NCBI RefSeq assembly: GCF_023617305.1
Contig: NZ_CP081485.1
Span: forward strand, 527,001-591,000
DNA from: Methanobrevibacter sp. TLL-48-HuF1
GTDB taxonomy: Archaea; Methanobacteriota; Methanobacteria; Methanobacteriales; Methanobacteriaceae
DNA length: 64,000 nt
Reading direction: 5' to 3'
Below are positions 18,230-27,348 of this stretch, one piece after another; position 1 is the first letter of the stretch, and each line of letters begins with the position of its first letter. The position numbers and the translations under genes are program-made. A model generated the notes under the pieces. That model worked only from the letters and a program-made list of their open reading frames with translations. It was not told the origin of the DNA and ran no database searches.

Positions 18230-19483
18230 ATGGGAAAAGGAGAAGAATTAACTACAACAAAATACTTAATTCATGCACAAATTAATGCAAATGGGATTGT
18301 AGAAAAACCAGATGTAGTCGGTGCAGTATTTGGACAAACAGAAGGATTATTAAGTAATGATTTAGATTTAAGAGAACTTCAAAGAACTGGAAGAATTGGT
18401 AGAATCCAAGTAATGATTCATTCCAATGGTGGAAGAGCTAAAGGAGAAATTGTAATCCCATCTAGCTTAGACAGAGTTGAAACTGCCATTCTTGCAGCAT
18501 CACTTGAAACAATTAATCGTGTTGGACCCTGTGAAGCAGAAATTCACACAGTTAAAGTGGAAGATGTAAGAGCTGTTAAAAGAGAACAAGTTGTAAATCG
18601 TGCAAAAGAAATCTACAAAAACATGATTGAAAGTGCTAGTCCAGCTAGTATGAGAATGATTGAAGAAGTAAGAGAAGCAATGCGTGTTCATGAAATCTCA
18701 GAATATGGTGAAGACAGATTACCTGCAGGTCCAAGCATACACACTTCTGATGCAATTATCGTAGTGGAAGGTCGTAGCGATGTATTGAATTTACTTAAAT
18801 ATGGTATCAAAAATACTGTAGCTGTTGAAGGAGTTAGTGTCCCACAATCTATAGGGAATTTAAGTAAAAAAAGAACAACAACTGCATTTGTAGATGGTGA
18901 TCGTGGCGGAGAACTTATTTTAAAAGAGCTTTTACAAATAGGAGATGTTGATTATATTACTCGTGCTCCTAAAGGTAAAGAAGTTGAAGACCTTGAAAAA
19001 GACGAAGTATTAATCGCTCTAAGAGATAAAGTTCCTACAGCACAATTTTTAGCTAATCACAATATATTAAGTGAATCTAACAACAAAACCACTTCTAAAA
19101 AACATAACAACAAACACAATAATAAACATTCAAATAATAAACAACAATACGAACCTAAAGTTAAAGAAGTGGAAATTGAAGAAATTCCAGTTGAAGATGA
19201 TGAAACAAAATTAATGAAAGATATGTTAAAAGAATTTGAAGGTAGTGGCTGTGGAGCTATCTTAGATGAAGCTTTAAACATGACACAGGAAGTAGAAGTC
19301 GAAAACATTTATGAAGAAATTAAAAATATAGAAAATACTGCTGATACTGTTATTTTTGATGGAATTATAAGTCAAAGACTTGTTGATGTTGCTTCATTAA
19401 AAGGAATAAAAAGATTAGTTGCATTTAAATCCATGAACATAGTTAAAAAACCAGGTGACTTAAAAATAATAACTATGGATTAA
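18230..19483 (+). CDS. dnaG: Archaeal DnaG primase-like protein
   Basis: A 417-residue archaeal DnaG with a TOPRIM domain (about 173-255): V-V-E-G-R-S-D-V with catalytic Glu180, and F-V-D-G-D-R-G-G-E with Asp222 and Asp224. The preceding N-terminal domain (1-170) is the archaeal DnaG domain. In archaea this protein makes RNA primers in vitro and associates with the exosome as an RNA-binding subunit. Residues about 282-306 form an Asn/Lys/His-rich low-complexity linker, longer than needed, before the conserved C-terminal domain. AAAGGAGG precedes the ATG by 8 bases. The Xer-like gene follows after 12 bases. Confidence 0.95.
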   Translation: MGKGEELTTTKYLIHAQINANGIVEKPDVVGAVFGQTEGLLSNDLDLRELQRTGRIGRIQVMIHSNGGRAKGEIVIPSSLDRVETAILAASLETINRVGPCEAEIHTVKVEDVRAVKREQVVNRAKEIYKNMIESASPASMRMIEEVREAMRVHEISEYGEDRLPAGPSIHTSDAIIVVEGRSDVLNLLKYGIKNTVAVEGVSVPQSIGNLSKKRTTTAFVDGDRGGELILKELLQIGDVDYITRAPKGKEVEDLEKDEVLIALRDKVPTAQFLANHNILSESNNKTTSKKHNNKHNNKHSNNKQQYEPKVKEVEIEEIPVEDDETKLMKDMLKEFEGSGCGAILDEALNMTQEVEVENIYEEIKNIENTADTVIFDGIISQRLVDVASLKGIKRLVAFKSMNIVKKPGDLKIITMD

Positions 19484-19495
19484 TAAGGTGTCCTA

Positions 19496-20404
19496 ATGGA
19501 AACATATGATTTTAAAAATGAAATTATAGACAAAAACGGGAATAAAATCAATATTCTCGATGTTTATAATTTTAATAAAATAAAAGAAAATTATATAACT
19601 TCTTTAAAAGACAATAATTATTCACAAAACACTATTAAAACCTATTCATCAATAATACATAAGTTTACCACTTACTTAAAAAATCAAATAGCTATTTATA
19701 ATGAAAAAGAATTCATAAAATTCTTTAACGGTTATATAATCCATTTAAAACAAGTGAAAAATGTTAGTCAAAATTACATATACTTAGTTACAGTAGTTAT
19801 TAAAAAATTCCTTGAATTTAACAATATCCATTTTTTAGATTCAATTGCAATTCCAAAAAGAACTAAACCTTCACCAAATTTTTTAACGCAAAAAGAAGTA
19901 AAACAACTATTAGACAGCATTACATGGGATGAAAATTCGGATTCTGATTTTCGTGTCATTACTAAAATACGCGATAAATTAATAGTAACATTATTATATT
20001 CTTCCGGACTGCGTGTTTCTGAACTTATAAACCTAACTATAGATGATGTGAATTTTGAAGAAAAACAATTATCCATTGTAAGTAGAAACAATAGCCGCGT
20101 TATTTTACTTGATAAATCATCCAACCAGTTAATACAAAAATATTTAAAAAAAAGAACTCAAAAAAGCAAGTATTTAGTAGTTAATAAAAGTGGAAATCAG
20201 TTAACTCCAAGATATGTTCAGCTAATGATAAAAAAATATGGAAATGAAAGCGGAATCAAAAAGAAAATAACCCCACACATTTTACGTCATTCCTATGCAA
20301 CACATTTACTTGAACAAGGAGTAAATATCAAAATAATCCAGGAAATACTTGGACACAGCAATTTATCTACAACCCAAATTTACAATCAACATATCAATAA
20401 CTAA
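19496..20404 (+). CDS. Xer-type tyrosine recombinase
   Basis: A 302-residue tyrosine recombinase with an N-terminal SAM-like core-binding domain (about 30-115) and a C-terminal catalytic domain. Active-site residues visible: Arg173 (S-G-L-R-V-S-E-L), His261 and Arg264 (H-I-L-R-H-S-Y-A-T-H), His287 (L-G-H-S-N-L-S-T-T) and nucleophile Tyr296. The beta-hairpin that normally bears the catalytic Lys reads V-S-R-N-N-S-R-V-I, without Lys. It is co-transcribed with dnaG (12-base gap, AAGGTG site), which suggests a housekeeping XerA role in chromosome dimer resolution rather than a prophage integrase. No att-like repeat or phage genes flank it. Confidence 0.88.
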   Translation: METYDFKNEIIDKNGNKINILDVYNFNKIKENYITSLKDNNYSQNTIKTYSSIIHKFTTYLKNQIAIYNEKEFIKFFNGYIIHLKQVKNVSQNYIYLVTVVIKKFLEFNNIHFLDSIAIPKRTKPSPNFLTQKEVKQLLDSITWDENSDSDFRVITKIRDKLIVTLLYSSGLRVSELINLTIDDVNFEEKQLSIVSRNNSRVILLDKSSNQLIQKYLKKRTQKSKYLVVNKSGNQLTPRYVQLMIKKYGNESGIKKKITPHILRHSYATHLLEQGVNIKIIQEILGHSNLSTTQIYNQHINN

Positions 20405-20427
20405 TTAGCTATTTTTTATATAAATAA

Positions 20428-20435
20428 TTGTACAA
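20428..20435. promoter_or_regulatory. Short palindrome next to TATA element upstream of bioY
   Basis: TTGTACAA directly follows a TATA-like TTTTATATAAAT (20414-20425). It could be an operator for biotin-responsive control of bioY, but eight bases is weak evidence. Confidence 0.25.
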
Positions 20436-20502
20436 AAGATTAAATAGTAAAAATGATAAATATATTAAAGTATTATGATTTAAAAATCAGGGAGAAAATA
20501 CT

Positions 20503-21108
20503 ATGAATATGAATAATTATTATACTGCTAGAAAAAGCATATTCCAGGGAATACGTGAATCTAGTACTCTTGCTAAAATATTAATGTCATTTTTAATGGC
20601 TTGTTTTACAGGTTTAATGGCTCAAATTATTATTCCACTCCCATGGACTCCAGTACCAATAACTGCACAAACATTTGCAGTGTTATGCTCTGGATTAATA
20701 CTTGGTAAAAGATATGGATGTTTAAGCCAAGTTTTATACATTGTTCTTGGTGTAGCTTGTGTACCATGGTTTGCTAATATGAGTGGTGGAATAGATGTAC
20801 TTCTTGGATCCAATTGCGGATACTTTATAGGATTTATTCTTGCATCTTACTTTATTGGTGCTATAACTGACAAATATGCAGATGCACGTAACTTCACTAA
20901 AATGGCAACAGTTATTGGAATAGCTAACTTCGCAATAATTTACATTCCAGGACTTGCTGGATTAGCTCTATGGGCTTATATGACTCAAGGTGCAATGCTC
21001 TCAATTTCTGAATTGTTAATTATGGGACTTGTTCCATTTATTGCTGGAGATATTGTAAAAATATTAAGTGCAGCATCTGTATCTAAAGTATTTTTACCAA
21101 AAGAATAA
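20503..21108 (+). CDS. bioY: Biotin transporter BioY (ECF S component)
   Basis: A 201-residue membrane protein with six helices and BioY motifs: P-L-P-W-T-P-V-P-I-T-A-Q-T near residue 50, the loop with G-S-N-C-G-Y-F-I-G-F, and a C-terminal F-I-A-G-D-I-V-K. BioY captures biotin and works alone or with the EcfA/A'/T energising module, which is not in this window. Biotin is needed here for carboxylases such as pyruvate carboxylase. GGGAG precedes the ATG by about 9 bases. A hairpin terminator follows at 21111. Confidence 0.93.
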   Translation: MNMNNYYTARKSIFQGIRESSTLAKILMSFLMACFTGLMAQIIIPLPWTPVPITAQTFAVLCSGLILGKRYGCLSQVLYIVLGVACVPWFANMSGGIDVLLGSNCGYFIGFILASYFIGAITDKYADARNFTKMATVIGIANFAIIYIPGLAGLALWAYMTQGAMLSISELLIMGLVPFIAGDIVKILSAASVSKVFLPKE

Positions 21109-21110
21109 AT

Positions 21111-21138
21111 AAGGTTTTTTAACCTTTTCTTTTTTTAT
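21111..21138 (+). terminator. Hairpin with T-run after bioY
   Basis: AAGGTT-TTTT-AACCTT gives a perfect 6-base stem with a 4-base loop, followed by TTCTTTTTTTATTT. Starts 2 bases after the bioY stop. Confidence 0.7.
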
Positions 21139-21149
21139 TTATTGATATT

Positions 21150-21539
21150 ATGAAACTTACACTAAGAGGACATCACTTATTATGTCTTCAGGGATTTCAG
21201 GGTTATGGATATGATGATAAATTTGTTAAGAATATGAGTTATATCAACAACCTAAGAAAATCTGAAAATACAACTGTTTCTATTACAAATAAAGCTGATG
21301 ATATCTGCAGATGCTGTCCAAATTTAAAAAATAATCTTTGCGGAAATGAAAAACAGAATGCAGAAATCATAAAGATGGATAATGAAATCCTATCAAAAAT
21401 AGATAATAGCAAAGAATATGATGCATTAAAGTTATTTAATGAAACTAAACATATTTTTAACAGCAAAAATAGTGTCAAGGATGTATGTGAAGACTGTTGT
21501 TGGCATGAAAAATGTTTATTTTATAAAAATTTAGAATAA
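21150..21539 (+). CDS. DUF1284 cysteine-rich protein
   Basis: A 129-residue protein beginning L-R-G-H-H-L-L-C-L-Q-G-F-Q-G, the hallmark of DUF1284, a small family of predicted metal- or iron-sulfur-binding proteins in anaerobes. Nine cysteines occur, including C-R-C-C and a C-terminal C-E-D-C-C-W-H-E-K-C. Biochemical role unknown. It is a single gene between the bioY terminator and tRNA-Gln. Confidence 0.85.
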   Translation: MKLTLRGHHLLCLQGFQGYGYDDKFVKNMSYINNLRKSENTTVSITNKADDICRCCPNLKNNLCGNEKQNAEIIKMDNEILSKIDNSKEYDALKLFNETKHIFNSKNSVKDVCEDCCWHEKCLFYKNLE

Positions 21540-21547
21540 ATCGATAT

Positions 21548-21557
21548 ATTTATATAC
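21548..21557 (+). promoter_or_regulatory. Candidate TATA box of tRNA-Gln
   Basis: TATTTATATACT before the tRNA would place the start near 21580, about 30 bases upstream of the mature 5' end. Confidence 0.4.
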
Positions 21558-21608
21558 TACTTATCAAATAAATATAGAATGTTGTACTACTAGTACGAAC
21601 AAATGTAT

Positions 21609-21680
21609 AGTCCCGTAGGGTAGTGGTAATCCTTCTAGGCTTTGGACCCGGAGACGGCGGTTCGACTCCGCTCGGGACTA
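21609..21680 (+). tRNA. tRNA-Gln (anticodon TTG)
   Basis: A 72-base cloverleaf. The acceptor stem AGTCCCG pairs with CGGGACT and the discriminator is A, with CCA not encoded. The D-stem is three pairs (GGG/CCT). The anticodon loop CTTTGGA (21640-21646) gives TTG at 21642-21644. The T-arm is GGCGG-TTCGACT-CCGCT. The anticodon stem CTAGG/CCCGG contains an A-C mismatch at the middle pair (21637 with 21649). No intron. TTTTTAAAAAACTTTTTTT follows as terminator-like sequence. Methanogens charge tRNA-Gln through Glu-tRNA amidation. Confidence 0.93.
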
Positions 21681-21711
21681 TTTTTAAAAAACTTTTTTTA
21701 CCTGATATTCT

Positions 21712-22887
21712 ATGGAAAAATTACTTCTTATCGGAATAAATACTCGTAGTATGATTGAAAGTGGATTAAAATTAAATTATACTATTTATTCAACCAGCTA
21801 TTTCTCAACATCAGATGTTCCATTAATAAAAAACCAAAAAATAATATTGGATGAAAGTAAAAATTCGGATTGCGGTGTTTTTGAAGATCAATTTAACAGT
21901 GAAAATATTTTAAATGTTTCTAAAGATTATCTTGACGAAGTAGACTATATCATTCCAATTTCCGGAATTTCACCAAATGATTTTGAAAAAAAACATCAAA
22001 AAAAGATTTTAGGAAATAAAGACATCTGCAAAGTTGAAGATAAGTACAAATTCTATAAAGAAATTAAAAATGAATTTTTAACCCCTGAAACTTTTTATGT
22101 AAATGATGTAGATGAAGCTATTGAAATTCAAAAAAATAATCCTAAAGTACAATATATTGTAAAACCTCTTAAAGGATCTGGAGGATATAATACAAACTTA
22201 TTAAATAATCCATCACAACTTCAATTAAACATCAATGAAAAACTGATTGTTCAGGAATATATTGAAGGAATAAATTTAAGTTCATCTGTATTGGCCAGTA
22301 AAAACGAAGCTAAAAACATTATAAATTCAAGATTGCTAACACAGCATGATTTTGAAAAAAACAGTCAGTTCAAATATGTTGGAAATATTCTTCCATTAAC
22401 TGAAAAATCAATATTGGCACCTGTAAAAAATACTGATGCAATAAACAGAGAAATGGTAGATACTTCTGAAAAACTAATCCGAAAATTTGAATTAATCGGA
22501 TCAAATGGTGTAGATTTTATTTTAAATAAAAACGGATTATATGTAATTGAAATAAATCCCAGAATTCAGGGAACATTTGAATGTGTCCAGCAAGCTTTAG
22601 GAATCAATATGCTTGAAGCACATATCAAAGCCTGCCAAAATGAAATAATAGCTATTGACAAAGCGAAATATTACAGCTATAAAAAAATAATATACTCCCC
22701 CAAAACAGTAAAGTATGAAAAAATAGATTTAAACAACCTTTATGATATGCCCCATCTCGGATCAATTACACAAAAAGATGAGCCGTTACTTACAATAATA
22801 GATAAAGATAAAGATTTTGATAAGTTATATGAAAAAGTAGAATCATCTAGCCAAACTGTAAATAAGCTAGCTAATAACTCCCAATAA
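21712..22887 (+). CDS. ATP-grasp superfamily protein (COG2232-like carboligase)
   Basis: A 391-residue protein with an N-terminal Rossmann-like domain and an ATP-grasp domain (about 105-300). Visible motifs: Y-I-V-K-P-L-K-G-S-G-G-Y-N (ATP loop), L-I-V-Q-E-Y-I-E-G, and Y-V-I-E-I-N-P-R-I-Q-G-T-F-E with the metal-binding Glu and Asn. It would ligate a carboxylate to an amine or thiol using ATP. Members of this family are common in methanogens, and some ATP-grasp relatives act in methanofuran and F420 synthesis. The substrate cannot be named from sequence. Its 3' end overlaps a small convergent gene by 21 bases. Confidence 0.85.
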   Translation: MEKLLLIGINTRSMIESGLKLNYTIYSTSYFSTSDVPLIKNQKIILDESKNSDCGVFEDQFNSENILNVSKDYLDEVDYIIPISGISPNDFEKKHQKKILGNKDICKVEDKYKFYKEIKNEFLTPETFYVNDVDEAIEIQKNNPKVQYIVKPLKGSGGYNTNLLNNPSQLQLNINEKLIVQEYIEGINLSSSVLASKNEAKNIINSRLLTQHDFEKNSQFKYVGNILPLTEKSILAPVKNTDAINREMVDTSEKLIRKFELIGSNGVDFILNKNGLYVIEINPRIQGTFECVQQALGINMLEAHIKACQNEIIAIDKAKYYSYKKIIYSPKTVKYEKIDLNNLYDMPHLGSITQKDEPLLTIIDKDKDFDKLYEKVESSSQTVNKLANNSQ

Positions 22888-23019
22888 GTATAAAATAAAT
22901 ATAATTGTACCTATAGTTATCATAAACGTTACTATTATCATAGATCTAGTTAACCAAATAAATAATTTCGCTTTATTGTCAGGGTCCTTTAAAAATTGGT
23001 CTACAGGGTTACGTTGCAT
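22867..23019 (-). CDS. 50-residue single-helix membrane protein
   Basis: Reading from ATG 23019 with AGAGGTG 5 bases upstream, the frame gives M-Q-R-N-P-V-D-Q-F-L-K-D-P-D-N-K-A-K, then one hydrophobic helix (about residues 25-47), ending at TAG 22867. The strong ribosome binding site, the clean soluble-to-membrane layout and the position just after the ATP synthase operon support a real gene. It overlaps the 3' end of the convergent ATP-grasp gene. Function unknown. It might be the last gene of the atp transcript. Confidence 0.7.
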   Translation of the reverse strand: MQRNPVDQFLKDPDNKAKLFIWLTRSMIIVTFMITIGTIIFILYLLGVIS

Positions 23020-23167
23020 AAATACACCTCTTTCTAGAATTTTCCAGTAAATAAAAATTTTTACAATAACTGATAAAAATAACCTGTTTTAATAAATAAT
23101 AAATTAATAAACTTTAAAAATTGAAATAAATAAAAAATAGATAGAAAATGAAGAAGTTAAGTAAAAC

Positions 23168-23863
23168 TTAAGCTTCTACTTCAGTAGCTACCTCTTCAGC
23201 AGCTGCTTCTTTAGCTCCATTATCTTTCTTCTCGATAGTAGACCTAATCATTTTCAATCTAACGAAGTTTTCCCTTTCCATTTCCTGGAGTCTCATATCA
23301 ATATATTTTTCAGTGTTTTCGAATCTTGGAATCATAATATGCTCTAAAGCATTTACTCTACGTTTAGTAGCCTCAATCTCTTCAGCAAGTAAGAAAATGG
23401 TTTTTTCTACTTCACCAAGTTCAATTAAGAATTTAACAGATTCCTCAAATTTTTTAGCAGCTTCATCTAATTGTATAGTAGTATCAGCAAAGCTGTAACC
23501 TCTGTCAATAATGGACCTTTCTTCCATTTTAACATTAGTTATAGGAACTGATACACCCATAACACTTCTAGATTTAATATCTACATCAATAGAATCTTTA
23601 ACTGATAAAGATGCTTTTCTAACAGCTAAGTCACCCATAGCTATTTGAGCTTCAAGTAAAGCTTCATTAGCTTCTTTTAAGCTTTTTTCAGCAGCTTCAC
23701 GAACACCTTTGACACGATCCAAAATATCAAAAAACTCTTTGATTAAAGCATCCCTTTTCTCTTTGAGTAAACCATGCCCTTTAACAGCGAGTTTAGTTCT
23801 ATTTTTAAGAGATAATAATTCCATCCTTGTTGGATTTATTCCATCTATAATATCTTGTGCCAT
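23168..23863 (-). CDS. atpD: A-type ATP synthase subunit D (central stalk)
   Basis: A 231-residue, mostly helical subunit that forms the rotating central shaft. The N-terminus [12 protein letters not shown] and the long paired coiled coils are typical. The C-terminal tail after about residue 210 is rich in Ala and Glu, a common species-specific extension. Last gene of the atpHIKECFABD operon, 25 bases after atpB. Confidence 0.95.
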   Translation of the reverse strand: MAQDIIDGINPTRMELLSLKNRTKLAVKGHGLLKEKRDALIKEFFDILDRVKGVREAAEKSLKEANEALLEAQIAMGDLAVRKASLSVKDSIDVDIKSRSVMGVSVPITNVKMEERSIIDRGYSFADTTIQLDEAAKKFEESVKFLIELGEVEKTIFLLAEEIEATKRRVNALEHIMIPRFENTEKYIDMRLQEMERENFVRLKMIRSTIEKKDNGAKEAAAEEVATEVEA

Positions 23864-23888
23864 TTAATCACCCGTTATATGAATGAGC

Positions 23889-25277
23889 TTATTCTTTTGG
23901 AAGGTATTGTTCAATAAATTCTTCTTTAACACGTTTAAGTTCAGATTTAGGTAAGATTTTAAGTAAGTCCCAACCAAGATCTAAGGTTTCAATGATAGAC
24001 CTATCTTCGTCTTTACTTTGAGTAATGAATTTACCTTCGAATTCTTCAGCAAATTCTAAGAATTTTTGATCCCTTTCGGTAAGAGCTTCTTCCCCTACAA
24101 CAGCAACTAAGTCTCTTAATTCACGACCGCCTGCATATGCAGAGTAAAGTTGGTCAGATACACCACTGTGATCATCACGAGTTTTGTCTCCACCGATACC
24201 ACCACTCATCAAACGAGAAAGTGATGGAAGTACATCTACAGGAGGATAAATACCTTTCCTGTTGAGTTCTCTGCTTAATACAATTTGTCCTTCAGTAATA
24301 TAACCAGTTAAATCTGGAATTGGGTGAGTAATATCATCTTGAGGCATAACTAAGATAGGCATTTGAGTAATAGAACCTTCTTTACCATCAATACGTCCTG
24401 CTCTTTCATATATGTTAGCTAAATCAGTATACATGTATCCAGGATATCCTCTTCTTCCAGGTACTTCATCCCTAGCTGCGGAAATTTCCCTTAATGCTTC
24501 ACAGTAGTTGGTCATATCAGTTAAAATTACCAATACTTGCATACCTAAAGTAAATGCGAAATATTCTGCAGTAGTTAAAGCCATTTTAGGAGTTAAGATT
24601 CTTTCAATAGCTGGGTCATCAGCTAAGTTCATGAATACAGTTACTTTTTCAAGAGCTCCGGTACGTTCGAAATCTCTCATAAAGAAATTAGCTTCTTCGT
24701 GAGTAATACCCATAGCAGCGAATATTACTGCAAACTCTGCATCGTCCCCAAGCACTTTAGCTTGTCTTGCGATTTGAGCTGCTAATTCGTTGTGAGGTAA
24801 ACCAGAACCTGAGAAAATAGGAAGTTTTTGACCTCTTACTAAAGTGTTCATACCGTCAATGGTAGAGATACCAGTTTGAATAAATTCTTCAGGGAATTCA
24901 CGAGAAGCTGGGTTCATTGGACTTCCATTAATATCTAATTCTTCATCAGGAATTATTTCTGGTCCGCCGTCAATAGGTTTACCGATACCATTGAACATAC
25001 GACCCATCATATCTCTAGATACACCAATTTTAGCAGTTTGACCGGTGAATCTAGCTTTAGTATTTTTAGTGTTTAAGTCAGTTGTTCCTTCGAACACTTG
25101 AATAACTGCAACATCGTCAGTTACTTCAAGAACTTGTCCACTTCTTTTTTCACCATTAGGTGTTTCGATATCTACAATTTCGTTGTAACCTACGCCTTCT
25201 ACACCTTCAACAACCATTAAAGGACCGGAGACTTCGGAGATTGTAGTATATTCTCTTGTTTTAATATTTGTGTTCAT
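23889..25277 (-). CDS. atpB: A-type ATP synthase subunit B (non-catalytic)
   Basis: A 462-residue regulatory subunit alternating with A in the A3B3 head. It has the beta-barrel N-domain and a modified P-loop ([11 protein letters not shown]) that cannot hydrolyse ATP, as in all A/V-type B subunits, followed by [11 protein letters not shown] and R-R-G-Y-P-G-Y. Starts 2 bases after the atpA stop, so translation is coupled. Confidence 0.97.
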   Translation of the reverse strand: MNTNIKTREYTTISEVSGPLMVVEGVEGVGYNEIVDIETPNGEKRSGQVLEVTDDVAVIQVFEGTTDLNTKNTKARFTGQTAKIGVSRDMMGRMFNGIGKPIDGGPEIIPDEELDINGSPMNPASREFPEEFIQTGISTIDGMNTLVRGQKLPIFSGSGLPHNELAAQIARQAKVLGDDAEFAVIFAAMGITHEEANFFMRDFERTGALEKVTVFMNLADDPAIERILTPKMALTTAEYFAFTLGMQVLVILTDMTNYCEALREISAARDEVPGRRGYPGYMYTDLANIYERAGRIDGKEGSITQMPILVMPQDDITHPIPDLTGYITEGQIVLSRELNRKGIYPPVDVLPSLSRLMSGGIGGDKTRDDHSGVSDQLYSAYAGGRELRDLVAVVGEEALTERDQKFLEFAEEFEGKFITQSKDEDRSIIETLDLGWDLLKILPKSELKRVKEEFIEQYLPKE

Positions 25278-25279
25278 AT

Positions 25280-27034
25280 TTAAGCCTCACTGCATTGTTT
25301 AGTAATAGCTGCTTGAATTTCTTCACATTTAGCTGCAAATTCGTCTTGTGGAATGTATTTCATTTTACCAATTTCTTCTTTAACAGGTAATGCTACTATG
25401 TTTTGAATAGGAACTCCCCTGCCAACAGCTGCAAGAGCTTCTTTATGGAATAATAAAATAGTTTTTAACATATTGTATTGTTTGACAGGTGGACAATATG
25501 TATCAATGTCATCAAATGCATTTTGTTGTAAGAAATCTTCTCTTAACATACGAGTAGTTTCTAAAGTAGCTTGGTCAGCTTCAGGTAATGCATCAGGACC
25601 AACTAATTGTACAATTTCTTGAAGTTCTGATTCTTTTTGTAATAAAATCATAGCTTGATCACGAGTTTCTCTCCAATCAGCAGCTACATTTTCAGCCCAC
25701 CAGCCTTCAATACTGTCTACATATAAGGAATAACTTTGTAACCAGTCAATTGAAGGGAAGTGACGTTTATCTGCAAGAGATGCATCTAAAGCCCAAAATA
25801 CTTTACAGATACGTAAAGTGTTCTGAGTAACAGGTTCAGATAAGTCCCCACCAGGAGGTGATACAGCACCAACAACAGTAATGGAAGCTACATCAGAAGT
25901 AGTACCAATAGTGTTTACTCTTCCTGCTCTTTCATAGAATTGAGCAAGTCTGGATGCTAAGTATGCAGGGTAACCTTCTTCCCCAGGCATTTCTTCAAGT
26001 CTTCCGGAAATCTCCCTCATAGCTTCAGCCCATCTTGAGGTTGAATCAGCCATAAGTGCTACATCGTAACCTTGGTCACGGTAATATTCCGCAATAGTAA
26101 TACCTGTGTATACACATGCTTCACGAGCTGCTACCGGCATGTTTGAAGTGTTTGCAATAAGAACAGTTCTGTCCATTAATGGGTTTCCAGTTTTAGGGTC
26201 ATCAAGGTATGGGAATTCAGTAAGTACTTCAGTCATTTCGTTACCACGTTCTCCACATCCAATATATATAACAATATCTGCATCTGCCCATTTAGCTAAT
26301 TGCTGTTGGGTAACAGTTTTACCTGATCCGAAAGGACCTGGAATAGCTGCTGCTCCACCTTTAGCTACTGAAAAGAAAGTATCTTGTGCTCTTTGACCAG
26401 TTACAAGAGGTACATCAGGGTCCAATTTATCTACATATGGACGTCCTTTCCTTACAGGCCATTTTTGAAGCATTTGGATTTTTTCATCACCTTTATCAGT
26501 TGCAACTTCAGCAATGTCTTCTAATACTGTGTATTCACCTTCAGAAGCAATGCTTGTTAATTCACCTTCAATCATTGGAGGAACTAAGATTTTTTGTAAA
26601 ACTGCAGAAGTTTCTTGTACTTCACCAAGAACATCTCCACCTTTAACTTTGTCTCCAACTTTAGCTACTGGTTTGAATGTCCATTTTTTCTCTTTACTGA
26701 TAGATTCTGCATCTACTCCCCTAGCAATGAAGTCACCAGATTCTTCTCTGATGAGTTCTAAAGGCCTTTGAATACCATCAAAAATGGAACCCATTACACC
26801 AGGACCAAGTTCTACAGACAATGGCCCTCCAGTACTTTCAACTACTTCACCTGGTTGAATACCAGCTGTTTCTTCATATACTTGAATGGTAGCGGTGTCA
26901 CCTTCAAGCTCAATAATTTCCCCAATGAGCTTTTGTTCACCTACTCTAACCATTTCATACATCTGAGCTCCTCTCATACCATCCGCGATAATAACAGGCC
27001 CAGCAATTTTAATAATTTTTCCTTCGATAATCAT
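25280..27034 (-). CDS. atpA: A-type ATP synthase subunit A (catalytic)
   Basis: A 584-residue catalytic subunit. P-loop G-P-F-G-S-G-K-T at 233-240, the A-type-specific insertion (about 110-200), [10 protein letters not shown] with the catalytic Glu, and [13 protein letters not shown]. Length is normal and no intein is present, unlike in some archaea. It overlaps atpF by 4 bases. Converts ADP and phosphate to ATP on the cytoplasmic head. Confidence 0.97.
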   Translation of the reverse strand: MIIEGKIIKIAGPVIIADGMRGAQMYEMVRVGEQKLIGEIIELEGDTATIQVYEETAGIQPGEVVESTGGPLSVELGPGVMGSIFDGIQRPLELIREESGDFIARGVDAESISKEKKWTFKPVAKVGDKVKGGDVLGEVQETSAVLQKILVPPMIEGELTSIASEGEYTVLEDIAEVATDKGDEKIQMLQKWPVRKGRPYVDKLDPDVPLVTGQRAQDTFFSVAKGGAAAIPGPFGSGKTVTQQQLAKWADADIVIYIGCGERGNEMTEVLTEFPYLDDPKTGNPLMDRTVLIANTSNMPVAAREACVYTGITIAEYYRDQGYDVALMADSTSRWAEAMREISGRLEEMPGEEGYPAYLASRLAQFYERAGRVNTIGTTSDVASITVVGAVSPPGGDLSEPVTQNTLRICKVFWALDASLADKRHFPSIDWLQSYSLYVDSIEGWWAENVAADWRETRDQAMILLQKESELQEIVQLVGPDALPEADQATLETTRMLREDFLQQNAFDDIDTYCPPVKQYNMLKTILLFHKEALAAVGRGVPIQNIVALPVKEEIGKMKYIPQDEFAAKCEEIQAAITKQCSEA

Positions 27035-27348
27035 TTAACCATCTCTACCCCAATAACTCTTTTGATGAGATCTGCCATTTGATCAGATGATCCTTCAGAG
27101 GACCCGTCTTTATCAGGTATCTCAATTATCATTGGTAATACACTAGAACCAATTTTCCTATTAATATGATTTCTAATTTCGTTAGCTAATACTTGAGTAA
27201 TAATTATAATTGAAATTTCTTCATCTAAAATTTTATCAAAAGCTGCGACAGCTTCTTCAGCAGAATTAGCTACTTCTGCTCTTTTAACTCCACCAAGTCT
27301 AAAACCTGATACAACATCAATATCTCCAATAATTGCTACAGAACTCAT
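27031..27348 (-). CDS. atpF: A-type ATP synthase subunit F
   Basis: A 105-residue Rossmann-like stalk subunit: [16 protein letters not shown] at the N-terminus and [12 protein letters not shown]. It contacts D and B and moves with ATP binding. Overlaps both neighbours by 4 bases. Confidence 0.95.
   Translation of the reverse strand: MSSVAIIGDIDVVSGFRLGGVKRAEVANSAEEAVAAFDKILDEEISIIIITQVLANEIRNHINRKIGSSVLPMIIEIPDKDGSSEGSSDQMADLIKRVIGVEMVK

Noticed and set aside
19496-20404. Prophage integrase interpretation of the Xer gene
   Set aside because: No phage genes, no att repeats at tRNA-Gln, and tight coupling to dnaG.
26386-26771. Plus-strand frames inside atpA
   Set aside because: Shadows of a strongly conserved catalytic subunit.
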